The notes under the pieces were generated by a model that worked only from the letters and a program-made list of their open reading frames with translations, was not told where the DNA came from and did no database searches. Shown in pieces: positions 49,948 to 62,399 of a stretch of DNA of 64,000 bases. The stretch is from Strigamia acuminata (Eukaryota; Arthropoda; Chilopoda; Geophilomorpha; Linotaeniidae): positions 3,348,001-3,412,000 of the forward strand of contig OX442323.1 in the NCBI GenBank assembly GCA_949358305.1, read 5' to 3'. Made by a program: the position numbers and the translations under genes. The number at the start of each line of letters is the position of its first letter. The stretch's first letter is position 1.

Positions 49948-50402
49948 CTGGGTGCCCAAAAAAGGGACTTTAAATTATTTTGACTTGGTTTTCATTAACC
50001 GTAAAGAACCCACAGAGAGAAGTACCGGATCACCGCAGTAGTGATTTAAATTTAATCAAATTTAGACAAAATTTTATTGAAAATTTTGGAATTTCGACAA
50101 AATTTTATGAAAAATTCTGGAATTTCAACAAAATTTTATGAAAAATTCTGGAAATTCGACAAAATTTTATGAAAAATTCTGGAAATTCGACAAAATTTTA
50201 TGAAAAATTCTGTAAATTCGACAAAATTTAATGAAAAATTCTGGAAATTCGACAAAATTTAATGAAAAATTCTGGAAATTCGACAAAATTTTATGAAAAG
50301 TTCTGGAAATTCGACAATTTTATGAACAATTCTAAAATTTCGACAAAATTTTATCAGAAATTATCAAAAAATATTTACTTGCAACGCAGCGGGTAATACT
50401 AG
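49948..50402 (+). mobile_element. Helitron-like non-autonomous element, 3' end at CTAG
   Basis: The right end reads cttgcaacgcagcgggtaat + actag followed by T. This is the style of Helitron 3' ends (GC-rich short hairpin region, CTRR, insertion before T). The left conserved part tgcccaaaaaagggacttt...gacttggttttc recurs at 12434-12530. A 31-bp array fills the middle. The exact 5' TC end was not located. Confidence 0.6.
50064..50365. repeat. 31-bp minisatellite, about 10 copies, inside Helitron-like element
   Basis: Unit cgacaaaattttatgaaaaa + ttctggaaatt with few changes per copy. Confidence 0.95.
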
Positions 50403-51766
50403 TAATGTTAGTTTAATTTATTTTAAGCTTACCTGGATTTTAGCTGCCGTAAATCGAAGAGTCATTCACATAATCGAGTGAACAAAACTGATTTTGATAA
50501 GCTAAATTCTTTTTATTTCCAAATTTGACACAAAAAAGTGCTTGCAAGCTTATACGACTGAATTTTGACACAAACCAAATCTGCACCACGAGCAAATGGA
50601 TAAAAAAAAAAAAGTTGGATTTTTAGGGATTTTAAGCATCCCCATTCGCCAGACGAAGGCAAATCGGTTTATCGTCCAATTCCATTCGTGTGGAAAATAA
50701 TCGTAAAAGATTTGCAAACAAATGTGCAAACTTCTACATATACTTAAACAACAATATCTTTGCGTCATTCCATTCAGCAAACAGTGCTGTGCAGTCAAGC
50801 TCGGGGGCAGCTTAATGCAATTATTGGTCCGCAACTTTCACAAACATTTTCTCCCGTGCAACAACTATTCTATTTATCTTGCAACAATACTTCGAGCAGT
50901 CTTAGATTTTCATCTGCAACACACTGTAAACAAATTATCAGCAATTAAATTTTTGTGCGGAAATAATCTGGCAGTTTGCAATTGTGCCGAGTCATATTGT
51001 GTACACGGTTGAGAGAATCGAGTCGAGCCGAGTCGAGTCGAGTCCCCCTCCGCTTGTTTTGAGTTGTACGTGTCTCGAATTTGTCGCGACTAATACCCTG
51101 ACCTTCTTCGCTCCAGCACAAGTGACCCCCTCTCTTAAGCCTGAAGAGGGTGTGATAGAAGTGGAATGTGGTAACATGTGATACCGCAATTGCAGAGGAG
51201 GAGGTTGTAAGGGCATTACGCTGCTGGCATCCGCAATCGCGAGAAGTAAGGAAAGAATATTCGCCAAGTGGATATGAACACTTAATGTTATCGGTCGAGC
51301 GTCGACGTCCGCGCTTTGGTAATTGACTGACGCGACTCTTGATAAATTTATCGTAACGCAAACTGCGCGCGCCCTTTTGGAAATGTTTAAAATTCAATGT
51401 TAGACACGTAAGTCATAATTGAAAAGTGTATCCAATTTTTCGCGCTTGAACGAGACAAATTGCTACGAGAATTTAAAATGGCGTGAAGTTAAGCACGAGC
51501 GGCAAACAAGGAGCGGTATTGGTTCCATCTTTCAATATTCCATGGGTTGATGAACAGGCAATTGTGTGCCAAACACACACGGAGGCTAACACGAAGCAAA
51601 TTAAATTTTATTGATTTCCAAATAGGTCCTTTGCTGTCTATTTTCTTTTTTATTTTCTCCATTTTTTTTTCTTTTTTCTTTTGAAGACAATTTGATAAGA
51701 AAATAATAAGGAAATGTGCAATGTCTATTTCAGTTCTATTAATCCTTATAAATCTGTTCGAGTGTT

Positions 51767-51982
51767 TGCGCAGACGATTTTCTAATTCCAGTTGTTATTT
51801 AGCGGTGTTAAGGTCTAATTTTAGGCCTAATAATGCTGAAAATGAGGTAAATAAATGAAAATATTTTGGTACTACGCTGTAAATTACTTTTAATAATTTT
51901 ATTTTATTTTATTTTAGCTTTTATTAGAATTTTAGGCTTAATACTGCTAAATAACAAGTGGAATTAGAAAATCGTCTGCGCA
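51767..51982. mobile_element. Inverted-repeat element with TGCGCAGACG ends, 216 bp
   Basis: tgcgcagacgattttctaat, tccagttgttatttagc and taattttaggcctaata on the left face aatttt-aggcttaatact, gctaaataacaagtggaatt and agaaaatcgtctgcgca on the right. The arms are about 70 bp. Confidence 0.72.
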
Positions 51983-53679
51983 GAATGGGATGCGCAGTAG
52001 GAATTTATCATCAAGATACCGGGCGCGAAGTGTTGATGGAAAACTCTTGTGCTGAGTTGTTGATTTTATTGTTTTGTACAAACAATTTTATCCATTAAAT
52101 ATCACGCGATGCAATAATTATGTGCTTACACAACACATCTTTAACACCATGAAATAATCTATATTTCATTGCGCTGAGAGTAATGTGGTGTTCCACTCCA
52201 TTCTGCAACCAAGGATGTAGAAAAGAAGGATGGGGAAATCAGGCTGAATGGCGATTTTCTCGTGTTTCTGCCACCAGGTGCCACTGTGGTTATTCCTTTG
52301 TGAACCGCCATCTTTTTCTCACTCTTTCAACGTCTTTCTCTGCACTTGGTAAGGCGAAACGGAAGTGATTGAAACGGAAATGGATGCCGCGGAAACTCGT
52401 ACAACCGTACAAACATTCCTTCTGTTGGTTTATTAGTATATTAGTTATTTTCATGTACAAAATATCGTATTATCGGTGTTTTTCGTTACACAATTAATTT
52501 ATTTTAAGTTTCTAATTTCACACACGAATTTTAATTCCTAAATTAAAAACAACTGACATTTATTGCCCAAAATATTTGTCTGGAAATTGGAAACGAGTTT
52601 TATGTTTATTTTTTGTTTATTATTATATAAAAAGCAGAAGAAAACACGAGAGGACTCGGTAGTGTCTTCTTTTGTTTGGTTTGCTGGTGTACAACAAACA
52701 TCTTGCTTCGTTTGGTTGTGTGATTGCACAAGGCGCACAAGATACATATGGTGCGTGAACCCCCATTGAATTCTTAGTACGCCTCAGTGGACACGTGTCA
52801 TTTCGACTGATATTGATGACCTCAATACCACTTTCTTGATCAGAGTCCGGTTGGCCAATTGCTGGTTTCTTGATGCTCGTCGAAATCTCATCATATAAGC
52901 TCCCCTTACTTCCCTCGGCTGCATCTGCTGCTCGATAAACTTGAGAACGGGGGCGGCTGCGTCTCGGGCGCCGTTTTGGCCACAACACACCCGTGAGAAA
53001 GAGAAAATTTATGTTAGTATTTTCCCTTGCCGGCCTAGATTTGAAGTCATCCGCATCCCGAAGATTGCTGCAGACCTACCAAGGCAAACACGACCAATGA
53101 TATTCTTTTTTCCCCCGCCTACGTTGCATCAAGTGACTGTCCCCCGCTCCACCAACCCTTTCATTCCTCATGCTAGATAAGGAGGGATTTATCTGCGTGC
53201 ACGAGCTGGCGACATGGCGCATTTATTAAAGTGAAGTGAGAGTACACAAGTCGATATTTCAAAAATAACAATTCTGGATTTTTTTTTTATGTTTTTTGTG
53301 TGTGTATATATTTTTTGGGGGTGTGGGATGTATAAAAAAAATAAATAAAGTTGAGTATCCAATATATCGGTACATAAAAAGGAAAAGTTCGATGTTTGTT
53401 TGCGCCAGGAGAAGATGAGAGGAAATAGATGGATATAAATCTCGATGGAGTTGTAACATGTGTTGTTTAATAGGCGTTCAAATATATTAGATGGATAACA
53501 TCGAATATTTTACGAGTGATTTGTGTTGGTAAAAGCTTATCGCGGAGGTTTTATGAGGTTTTTTTTTTGGGAGGATATTTTCAAGCGTATGTTATGAAAA
53601 ATAAAAATAAAAATAAAAAATCGTATATATATATAAATTATATTATTCTTTAATTACCGGTAAATTGATTTATATAATA

Positions 53680-54169
53680 GAGAGTTTGCGGGATGCATTT
53701 TTTCCTTATTTTGTGCTACGTTACACTATTTTAGTGCCATATCGTAAAGCAAAAATCTTTCGTGTATCGTTTTCAACACTAAATTAAAAAATAGCGCAGC
53801 CAATCAGAATTGAGAACACTAAATTGTTAGCTCCGCCCATTGCAAATGGCGATTATTTTGTTGTCCCGATCAAACACAACAGTCAAAGGTACGTAGATTG
53901 AATGATAAGTGAGGCCCAAAATTGAATTTTAGGCCCAAAGCCATACTTTATAGGCTTAATAATGGAATTTTATGCAGAAATTTGCACATTTACGCCCCAA
54001 AATTAAATTTTTAGGCCCAAAATTACTAACTGTCAGTAGTTGGCTGAAATAGTGTAGTGATAAGAGAAAAGTGCAGCCCGCAAAAACTTAATTTATCATT
54101 TTTCCCTTACACTATTTTTATACCGTATAGTCTTTAACTGTAAGGGAAAAATGCATTCCGCAAACTCTC
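53680..54169 (-). mobile_element. Family 2 transposon, copy 2, 490 bp, reversed
   Basis: gagagtttgcgggatgcatt at the left and aatgcattccgcaaactctc at the right. TA at 53678-53679 and 54170-54171. The interior matches the reverse complement of 48107-48596 (for example ttgtcccgatcaaacacaac, gttggctgaaatagtgtagt). Same total length as copy 1. Confidence 0.9.
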
Positions 54170-54829
54170 TAATGATATTTTCAAATCTAATTAATTTAGA
54201 TTATATTACTCGTGTGAGGTGTTTTGTTTTTTGTATATTGTAGCGAGTAATTGATGATTTGGATCGTAATACGATAATGAAGCAATTAAATCACCTTTGT
54301 AATTATGGGTATTTGAATGCGGAGGGATTAATTAATCATTAATCAAACTGATACTTGGAATTGTAACGTTCGTTGTATTGATTAGCGGATGTTTATAAAT
54401 TTTTTTTTGGGGGGGGGGGGAATGGTTTATAAGTTTTCTAATAATTAATGGAATATAAAGGGAAATTGATGAGGTTTAATGAAATCGTTTCTGGGTTTTT
54501 GACTTGATTACGGTATAGTGATCGCTCCGAAATTTATAAACCACTTTAGTGCAGCTGGATGATGAGACTTAGTAAAAGTAAAAAGTTGTGCAGTGTAATG
54601 TAATAGAGAGGGAAAAATGGAATTTTATCATGTATTTTTTAATACGTAACGTGAGATGGCTTTAAAGGCGCAATGTTGAGATTCTTTTTCCATCATGGAG
54701 TAGCAGACTCGCCAACGGTATTATATTTTAAAAATTTTGATTGGTTTCTTGGAAGGTGGGTAATTATTTATTTGTGTTGTATATGGGGACGGAAGAGGAG
54801 AAATTCTACAAGGGGATGGCCAGTTTGGT

Positions 54830-54869
54830 TTATTTTGTGCGCAAAAAGTAATTTTTGCGCACAAAATAA
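54830..54869. repeat. Perfect palindrome, 18-bp arms
   Basis: ttattttgtgcgcaaaaa, loop gtaa, tttttgcgcacaaaataa. It sits 20 bp left of the 20-bp array. Confidence 0.85.
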
Positions 54870-54888
54870 GTAATTTTAGCCTTAAAAT

Positions 54889-55258
54889 GATTTTTTTGTC
54901 TTAAAAATTAATTTTTTTGTTTTAAAAATTAATTTTTTGCCCCAAAAATCAATTTTTTGTCTCAAAAATCAATTTTTTGTCCCAAAAATCAATTTTTAGT
55001 CCCAAAAATCAATTTTTAGTTTCAAAAATCAATTTTTAGTCCCAAAAATCAATTTTTAGTCCCAAAAATTAATTTTTAGTTCCAAAAATCAATTTTTAGT
55101 CCCAAAAATCAATTTTTAGTCCTAAAAATCAATTTTTAGTCCTAAAAATCAATTTTTAGTCCTAAAAATCAATTTTTAGTCCTAAAAATCAATTTTTAGT
55201 CCCAAAAATCAATTTTTAATCCCAAAAATTAATTTTTTGGTCCCAAAAATCATTTATT
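54889..55258. repeat. 20-bp minisatellite, about 18 copies
   Basis: Unit cccaaaaatcaatttttagt, with cct-, tcc- and ttc- variants. Each unit is itself nearly self-complementary (aaaaat...attttt). Confidence 0.95.
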
Positions 55259-58062
55259 TTTTGTTCCAAACATAAAATTTGTGTCCCAAAAATCAAATTT
55301 TGGTTAAAAATTTTTTTTTTTTTTTATTCAGCTTAAAGTGCTGGCCAAGTAGGCTTCACTGCGCAGCAAGACCCATCCATTTAAACAGTGAAGCCCACCC
55401 TTCTCCCATCAAACAAAAATTTCCAATTTAATGTGAAATAACGACACCTCGCGTACCGTATTTTCTCCCTAATCAACTTAAATTGACGGCGCATTAACAT
55501 AAGGATTAATTCCACGCGGCAAAGTCTGAAAACATCAAGTTAGCACATCTTGTTATTAAAGTGGTGTTCTCGGTTGCGAGAAGCAGACGGTGCCCTTAAG
55601 AACACTGGTGAAAATAAGTTTAATGTACAAATGGTTAGAAGGAGAGAAAGAAAAAAAATTTAAAATGTGCTATTTGCCATGCAAAGGGGACCCCCGTAAC
55701 ATCATTTTTACATAAGGAACGGAAGAAATAAAAAGAGGAGCGAGTCGAAAAAAGAGCTCCACGCGAACGTAAAAGAGTTGGGAAAAGGAGAGAGAAAAAA
55801 AAGGAGTAAAGTGTTGCTCTCGGATGAGTGCTGAGTGTCGCAAGTGTATAAGATGGACTTTTGTCTCTATGGAGATTATCTGCAGCTTGTGCTTGTTATT
55901 ATTCAGGTCACAAAGGCTTCTCTCATTTCTCCTGCTCTTATCCTACTTTGCCATCGACTGTGCAAGAAGGCTTTAAAATGCTGAGCAAAGTCGTCACCTT
56001 ACATATTATTCTAAGGTGCCAGATATGTTAAGTAAACAGGAAATTTCTAACCCGAATATGAATTCATGCGGGAATTAATTTCCTGTTTTCTAAAGTCTCG
56101 AGTGGAATTTTTTTTTTTTTTTTTTTGGAAAAATTAATTTTTGGTATTTTTATTTTTTTAAATTTATTTATTTAATGGTTTTCGCCATTTTTAAAAAAAA
56201 AATTTTTTTTTTTTTTGGGGGGGGAATTAAGTCAAAGTGGAATTGTGGCGACAAATGCATATTTATGGAGTAGAACTTGTACATTCGCTGTAATTTAATC
56301 GCTCGAATCCCGGGAGAATTTACACGCGCCGTTTCACTCGTAAACTTTTGACCACGTTGCATTGCGGGTGTATGGGCAATAAAGTAATTGCCGTCTTGTT
56401 GTTGGCCTAGTTATTATTTGTGGCTACACCAACTCTAACCCCTTTCCTTCCTTTATGTGCATTAAATAAAAGGTGAAGAGAAGCTTAAAGCGCGTTTAAA
56501 AATCGTATAAATTTTGAAAAAGTTGTTTTCTCGACTCGAGTGCAATTTCCTAGGAAACAACAATTCGCTGTTTTATTTCTTGGGAAGGGAATTAAAAACC
56601 TAGCGACAAATTGTGTTGGAAATTAATGCATCGGTTGTCGGAATCGCTTATCAAAGTTATTCGCTTAATTAACTCGAGAAGTAGAAAAAGACATAAGTCT
56701 TGCTGCTTTTGCTCGGTTAATTACGTCGAGAAAAGTGTAAAAAATGTAAAAAATTGGGGAAATACACGGCGGAGGAGTTTTTTCATTCTCCTCCTTCATC
56801 ATCAGCACTAACGTTATGAAAATAAACGAGTTTAAACATTTTTCGCCAAACTTTTACACACATGATCGTATATAATGTTCCACAACGCTTGCCAACAGCC
56901 GAAAATGAGTTTTTCCTGTGTACAGTTTTCATTTTAAGAAATGAGCGAGGAACGGCGGAGCTGGGGGAAAAAAAGGTATGAAATGAAAGGAAAACAGAAA
57001 AAAAATGAAATAAAATAAGTAAAAAAAGAAGAAAAGAAAAAAAAACGAAGATGAAATATATAACTTAACTCGAAAAAGAAGTTTCTAACACTCGTACGGA
57101 GCAGGAAATTGGAAGACAGTTTTTTTTCTTATTCCAGTGTCAGTTGAAATGCCTTTTTCCTTTCGCTTAATTTTTTTTTTATTGTACATCTATGCGCAGA
57201 CTGACATTTATTTGAGAAAAGATGATTGTTTGTGTTTGTTGGTAAACGTGCGGTTCGTTTTGATGATTGTTTCGCGGCGGAACAGTTAAATTGTGCATTA
57301 TTTAAGGCGGGAATCCGACAGGCGATTAATTTGTCCGTAAAGTTGTATGAATTTGAATGAAGAAAAGATGGCGGAAAGGCGTTAAATCTTGAGAGTGGAG
57401 ACTTGTGTCCAATTAGATTATTAGATGGCCGTATCGACGACGTGTACGCTTGAAAATGAAGCGTTTTCCCTATTACAAATCCAGTGAGGAATTAGCTGAG
57501 CGAAGTGATGTCTCTGTTCGCTTAATTGCATCGTAATTGCTACAGAAATTCCCGTTTGCGTGTGTGCATTCTTTCCCCAGATGAGTTTTATCTCTCAAGG
57601 CGAAGGCAGATTCCACCTTCGATTGACGGAAAAGTGCCGAACGAATAGTACAAAGAGTCTGGAGAATTACAATTACTTCGACTATAAATTAATTATTTCC
57701 CGCTGGAAAAGTAATTAAGTAATTGAAAGCTGTGCGTGTAAGAATGCGCGATCAATTGGTACGTCAAAATGGATGCTGCTTTGAATTTTTGATATTTGTG
57801 TCGTATGTGGTCTTTGGCTGTTTGAGTGTTGGTTGGTTTGGTTGGTCGGGGATGAGGATTTGATAAACAGGAAAATATTATGAGTTTCGTATTTTCGTGA
57901 CTGGCTAATTAAAATTTCAGCGCGATATTTCAGCGAGAAATCAATATGCCAACAAGCGACAGGAAATTGAGATTTCAACGTGCACGGAAGTGAAAATCTG
58001 AGTATTACAACCGTAAAATAGGTTGTAACATGATACCAAAGCAACAAATTCATGTTTTTGAT

Positions 58063-58535
58063 CAATTTAGACATTTATTTTAGTCGTTTTAGTCATTTAA
58101 GATATTGAATTCAGTCGTTTTAGTCAATTTAGATATTAAATTCAGTTGTTTTAGTCATTTTAGATGTTGAATTCAGTTGTTTTAGTCATTTTAGATGTTG
58201 AATTTATTCGTTTTAGTTATTTTAGATATTGAATTCTGTAATTTTAGTCATTTTAGATATTTAATTCAGTTGTTTTAGCCATCTTAGATATTGATTTCGG
58301 TGGTTTTAGTCATTTTAGATGTTTAATTCAGTCGTTTCAGTCATTTTAGATGTTTAATTCGGTCGTTTTAGTCATTTTAGATATTTAATTCAGTCGTTTT
58401 AGTCATTTTAGATATTTAATTCAGTCGTTTTAGTCATTTTAGATGTTGAATTCAGTCGTTTTAGTCATTTTAGATATTTAATTCAGTCGTTTTAGTCATT
58501 TTAGATATTTAATTCAGTCGTTTTAGTCATTTTAG
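58063..58535. repeat. 31-bp minisatellite, about 15 copies
   Basis: Unit tttagatatttaattcagtc + gttttagtcat. The first unit (tttagacatttattttagtc) is the one found at 5630-5911, and the left flank atgtttttgatcaa matches that copy's atgttcgtgatcga. Confidence 0.95.
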
Positions 58536-58592
58536 ACCCGCTTTGTAAAATATACCGCGTTCAATTAGCATCCCGCACTCAATGAGAGCATT
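58536..58592. repeat. Conserved tail of minisatellite-bearing repeat, copy 2
   Basis: gacccgc...ttcaattagcat then ccgcactcaatgagagcatt + tgcgg. ccgca/tgcgg and aatg/catt can pair. Matches the tail at 5912-5976. Confidence 0.7.
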
Positions 58593-59713
58593 TGCGGTAA
58601 ATAAAAATTAAATATTCTGCAATACGATATTTACATGGAAATGAATAAACCCGCACGTTTGATTAATTCACAACCCTTTCCGGTGCTGATCACGGAGATA
58701 TCGGATGCAAGCCGAGGCAATAAACAATTGATATCTGCATTAGCAACTAATATTGACCTTCTGCAAACTTCATGAAAATTGCATTCCCCCGGCAAACAAA
58801 AGGTTAAAGGTTCTAACGTCGGACGACGTAGTTGAGTTTAACATTCTTTGTGCGCAAACTCATTTGTTTAATACGAGAGCAACATTAGACGAGCAAATGA
58901 AAAGAAAAGTTGGTAGGGAATAATAAAGCAGCAGCTTTTTGACTCGCTGCATTCAACTAAATGAGTGTTATCGTTGAGCAATGGCGCGAATTGTGTTGCC
59001 GAAGCCTCACCAGGGTGCGCTCAAAGCGAAGTTGGGGCTCGCCATAATTCGCCGCTGTAATTTGCCTCCTTGTCGTGCATTTCAATGACGTGCCTCACCA
59101 ATTTGCTGTTCTGGGCATTTTTCATCACGGCCCACGACTATTTCTCTTTTCGTCTGCTTGCACCCTTATCCCTTCCCTTCCCGGCCCCTCTGATTTGTGA
59201 GCATCGAGGGAATTCAGGTAGAAAACGCTCTCGCCTTCGATAATTAGTTGAAACCCCCAGTGAAATGCGTTTGCCAGCTACAACGTCGTCTTGCAGCCGC
59301 TGCGAACTTGTATCAGGGACTCGCCATGTTAATTTTGTTTTCTTTTTCTTTTTTTTTTACTCGTTTGGGTTTTAATGGGAGTTGGTTGCGATCTTGCGAA
59401 AGAAAAGTTGTAAATATGCAGAGTTGTGCTTGATGGACTCTAACAAATGGCTCAAAGGTTAGAGAAGAGTTGAATAAACTCGGAGGATGACAAATGGCAA
59501 ATAGGAGAATAACGATGGGCGACTAAAAGGATGACAAAGCGGCTTCGTCGACTGGAACACGAGATGCGTCCAAGGACTTGTCAAAACTCAAGGCTGCGTT
59601 GTGCGTTGATTTAAATTGAAAAAGTCATTTCAGACGAAAAAAAATTTTTTTTTATTTTTTTTTTTTTATTTTTATTAAATGTGTAATTTTTTGTTTTCTT
59701 TTTTGTTGATTAG

Positions 59714-59964
59714 GTTTGCTTCGACTGCAACAGATATTTCAAATGTTGAAACCGAATTCGTCGTTGGAAGTGCACATCGTGAAGCGAATCAACAACTCGA
59801 CCGATGTTATCGACCTATTGACTATGCTGGAGAGACATGCCCGTGACAGTAATAAATACGTCGTGTTAGATTGTAATACGGATACAGCTAAGAAAGTAAT
59901 CATCAGCCACGTGAGGTCAATCAATTTGGGAAGACGCAACTTTCATTACCTGCTCAGCGGTCTG
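59714..59964 (+). CDS. GluRIA: AMPA-type glutamate receptor, exon C (amino-terminal domain, lobe 2)
   Basis: Third receptor exon, 251 bp. The opening GT completes the Gly codon begun at 36743, so the protein reads YDSDDG-LLRLQQIFQML without a gap. It then runs through VHIVKRINNSTDV, LTMLERHARDS, YVVLDCNTDTAKKVI and LGRRNFHYLLSGL. These are the lobe-2 helices and the strand that in known AMPA subunits precede a VMDD-like stretch and an INITGF-like stretch. Those next segments are not found up to 64000, so the following exon lies further right. The acceptor is ttgattag|GT (AG at 59712-59713) after a very T-rich tract. The donor is CTG|gtgagt at 59965, phase 0. Three N-glycosylation sequons are visible (NSS, NNS, NST). 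The three exons sum to 220 codons. Confidence 0.94.
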
Positions 59965-62399
59965 GTGAGTGACATTTGAATCGTTTCTCCACCTTTTGAT
60001 TACTTATTTGATGATGATAAAGAAAAGAATCAAAGGGGAACTGTAATTACACTCGAATTGGCAAAAGGCTTAATTTTAATTGTGTATTGCATTTGGAAGT
60101 TGCTTAGTTACTGCCATTGTGTATTAGAACGTCCAAGCTACTCGTCGTTATGCGTGAGTGAAGTTCAAAACAGATTTAAACGGATTTAAAACTGAACTTA
60201 ACATCAGATCAAGAGACTGGAGGAGACTGAGGGGAAATGTCCACTCGAGGGCCAAATACGTAAACAATTACCATTTTTTACAGTCTCTTCTTGTAACACA
60301 CCTATTGGAAATTCTGTAACGATGAAGAGCGGTGTAGAAACGCAAATGCATTGAACTTTAAATGTTGAACGTACCTCATTTATTGTCACGCCAAAGATAA
60401 TGGAGAAAAATGCTTCCATTTCACCTTTTGTTAGCACGAAAGGGGAAAAAATCGATATTCAATTGCGAAGACACACACATTTTGCACAATGCGTTGCCTA
60501 TTGGGCAAATATTTGCCGCGCGCATACTCATTCAGTCTGGTTATGAAAAGTGCATTCGACCCGTGCGCTTGATTTGGAGAGACACATTCACAATTGCCGT
60601 ATGAATAAGTGGCGTGAATGATCCATCGGCTGGGCGGTCACATGGTGGCAACCTCGACGGTAAACAAAACCACAGCGACTGAATTATGCGGCGGTGTGCG
60701 AATTTTATCGTCACAAGTCGCGCGCACACGCGTTTATGCGCAACTGAGCATCCCCGCGTATTTGTTTAGCGGAAAGCGGCGACTTTAACCTTTTAATGGC
60801 GTCTGCAAACCTTTTATTCGCGTCTAAACATGGCCATGTGCTTGTTTTCTCACCATTTTCTAATTATCCTCTTTGCTACTCACCAACATTTGCTTCTTTT
60901 AACACCGAGCATCAACATGTTGATCCTGAGGTCAAATTAAATCAATTAAGTGTGTTTTTCTATGGTTAAAAATCTCTTTTTCTTCTTTGGCCGCAATCGG
61001 CTCCTCGGCGGGTGCTGGGGGTTCCTCCATTGACAGATCTCACCTAATCTTGTTGCCATGGCAATCAATTGACCGGCATGAAGGAAGTTGGGATCTCGGA
61101 GCCCCCCTCCGCGCCTCATTCGCAATTGTCCGTGATTGGAGTGAAAGAGAAAAATATAGTTCGGGAAAAGCACTTTCATCTCGGCTTTTTCCCCCAAGGA
61201 GGCGTGCAATTAGCACGCCGAAAATGGAAAGGTCCTTCACTCCTTTTGGGCACGTACACACCTCGTAATGCGGCCACATTGCTTCCATTTGTTCGTTTAG
61301 AAATTAAGTTTGCACTGGCCATGGGTTCATTATAGAGGAAAGTTTGCTCTGAGGTGGATGTCGGTGTAATGAGGCTGTGCATTGCCAGTCTCTTTATCAA
61401 TCAGCGATTCAAGTGTGGCGTGCGCTGCGCTGCAATACACGTCGCGAGCTTTTCTGCAATACGCGGAGCTACAAGATTCTCTCCGCCTTGGCTTCCAACT
61501 CGTTTTTAGACTTTTTTTATGTGGGAAAAAATATTTTACATGGTGATTGATGTCTCTGGTGTTTATCTTTTTTGTAAAAAGTGAATTTTATATCAAATGA
61601 ATGCAGATTTTTATTTATTTTTAATTTTTTTTTATTTTTTGTATTTACATTTTGTTTCGTCACTGATGCGGTTTGTAATTCTCTATCGGGATCGTGCATC
61701 GTTCTTATTCTTTTTGTTGAAAACTAGCAAACATTTAGGCTGAGATTTATGTGTTTACGAATCCCAGTGGCACACAAGCACAAAGGACTGCGTTGCCATT
61801 GAACTTGTGTTTGCTGGAATGGGGAAGATTCCACATTCAACTGTATGTGTAGTTTTCTTTTCTTTTTTTCATTTTATTATTCACAACGAAGACGATGAAG
61901 AAGCCAAGTTTGACGCGTGACCTAGCCTTGGTAGTCAAATCATTCATGAATAATTAAACAGTTGGGATAATATCAAGGGGGGTTGGGAGGGGGGAAAGGG
62001 TATCAACAGCGGGAGACCGAATTTGTGTGTTTATTCTGAGATAAATGACTCGTAGATATTTGTGCGAGGAAACGACCGAGTCATTTATTTACGTTAATGA
62101 GGTCGGAACACTTTTCCATTTGCATTATGAACCCTTGACTGCGCAATTTTTAAAAAGAGAAGGAGAAAAAAAAATGCATTTATTATTTATTTTGTTTAGT
62201 TACTCCAACAGAAAAACAAAATAACACGCCAGTTTTTCTCGGGAGGTTGCCAAGGAAACTAGCACTGCATGGAGAGTAATAATAAAATTGAGATAAATGT
62301 GACTCCAGATTTATAAAAGACGGAAGAAAAAAACAGATGATTATGTTTAAGAGTGTCTGTTATACTTTTTAATGGATTTATTATGCAATTCGTTTAATT

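Larger units (their letters stand above)
36744..59713 (+). other. Receptor intron between exons B and C (22,970 bp)
   Basis: GT at 36744 and AG at 59712-59713. The protein joins exactly across it (DDG-LLRL). It holds the decayed LINE, most of the TA-type small transposons, the Helitron-like element and four tandem arrays, listed separately. Stretches with nothing recognised: 36800-37160, 37200-39115, 39150-39390, 40520-41250, 41650-44610, 44690-45880, 46335-47680, 48705-49940, 50410-51760, 51990-53670, 54175-54825, 55320-58060 and 58600-59713. The last 75 bp before exon C are almost pure T runs. Confidence 0.85.

Noticed and set aside
51014-51043. Repeated gagtcgag units
   Set aside because: Only about four short degenerate units. 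No further structure.
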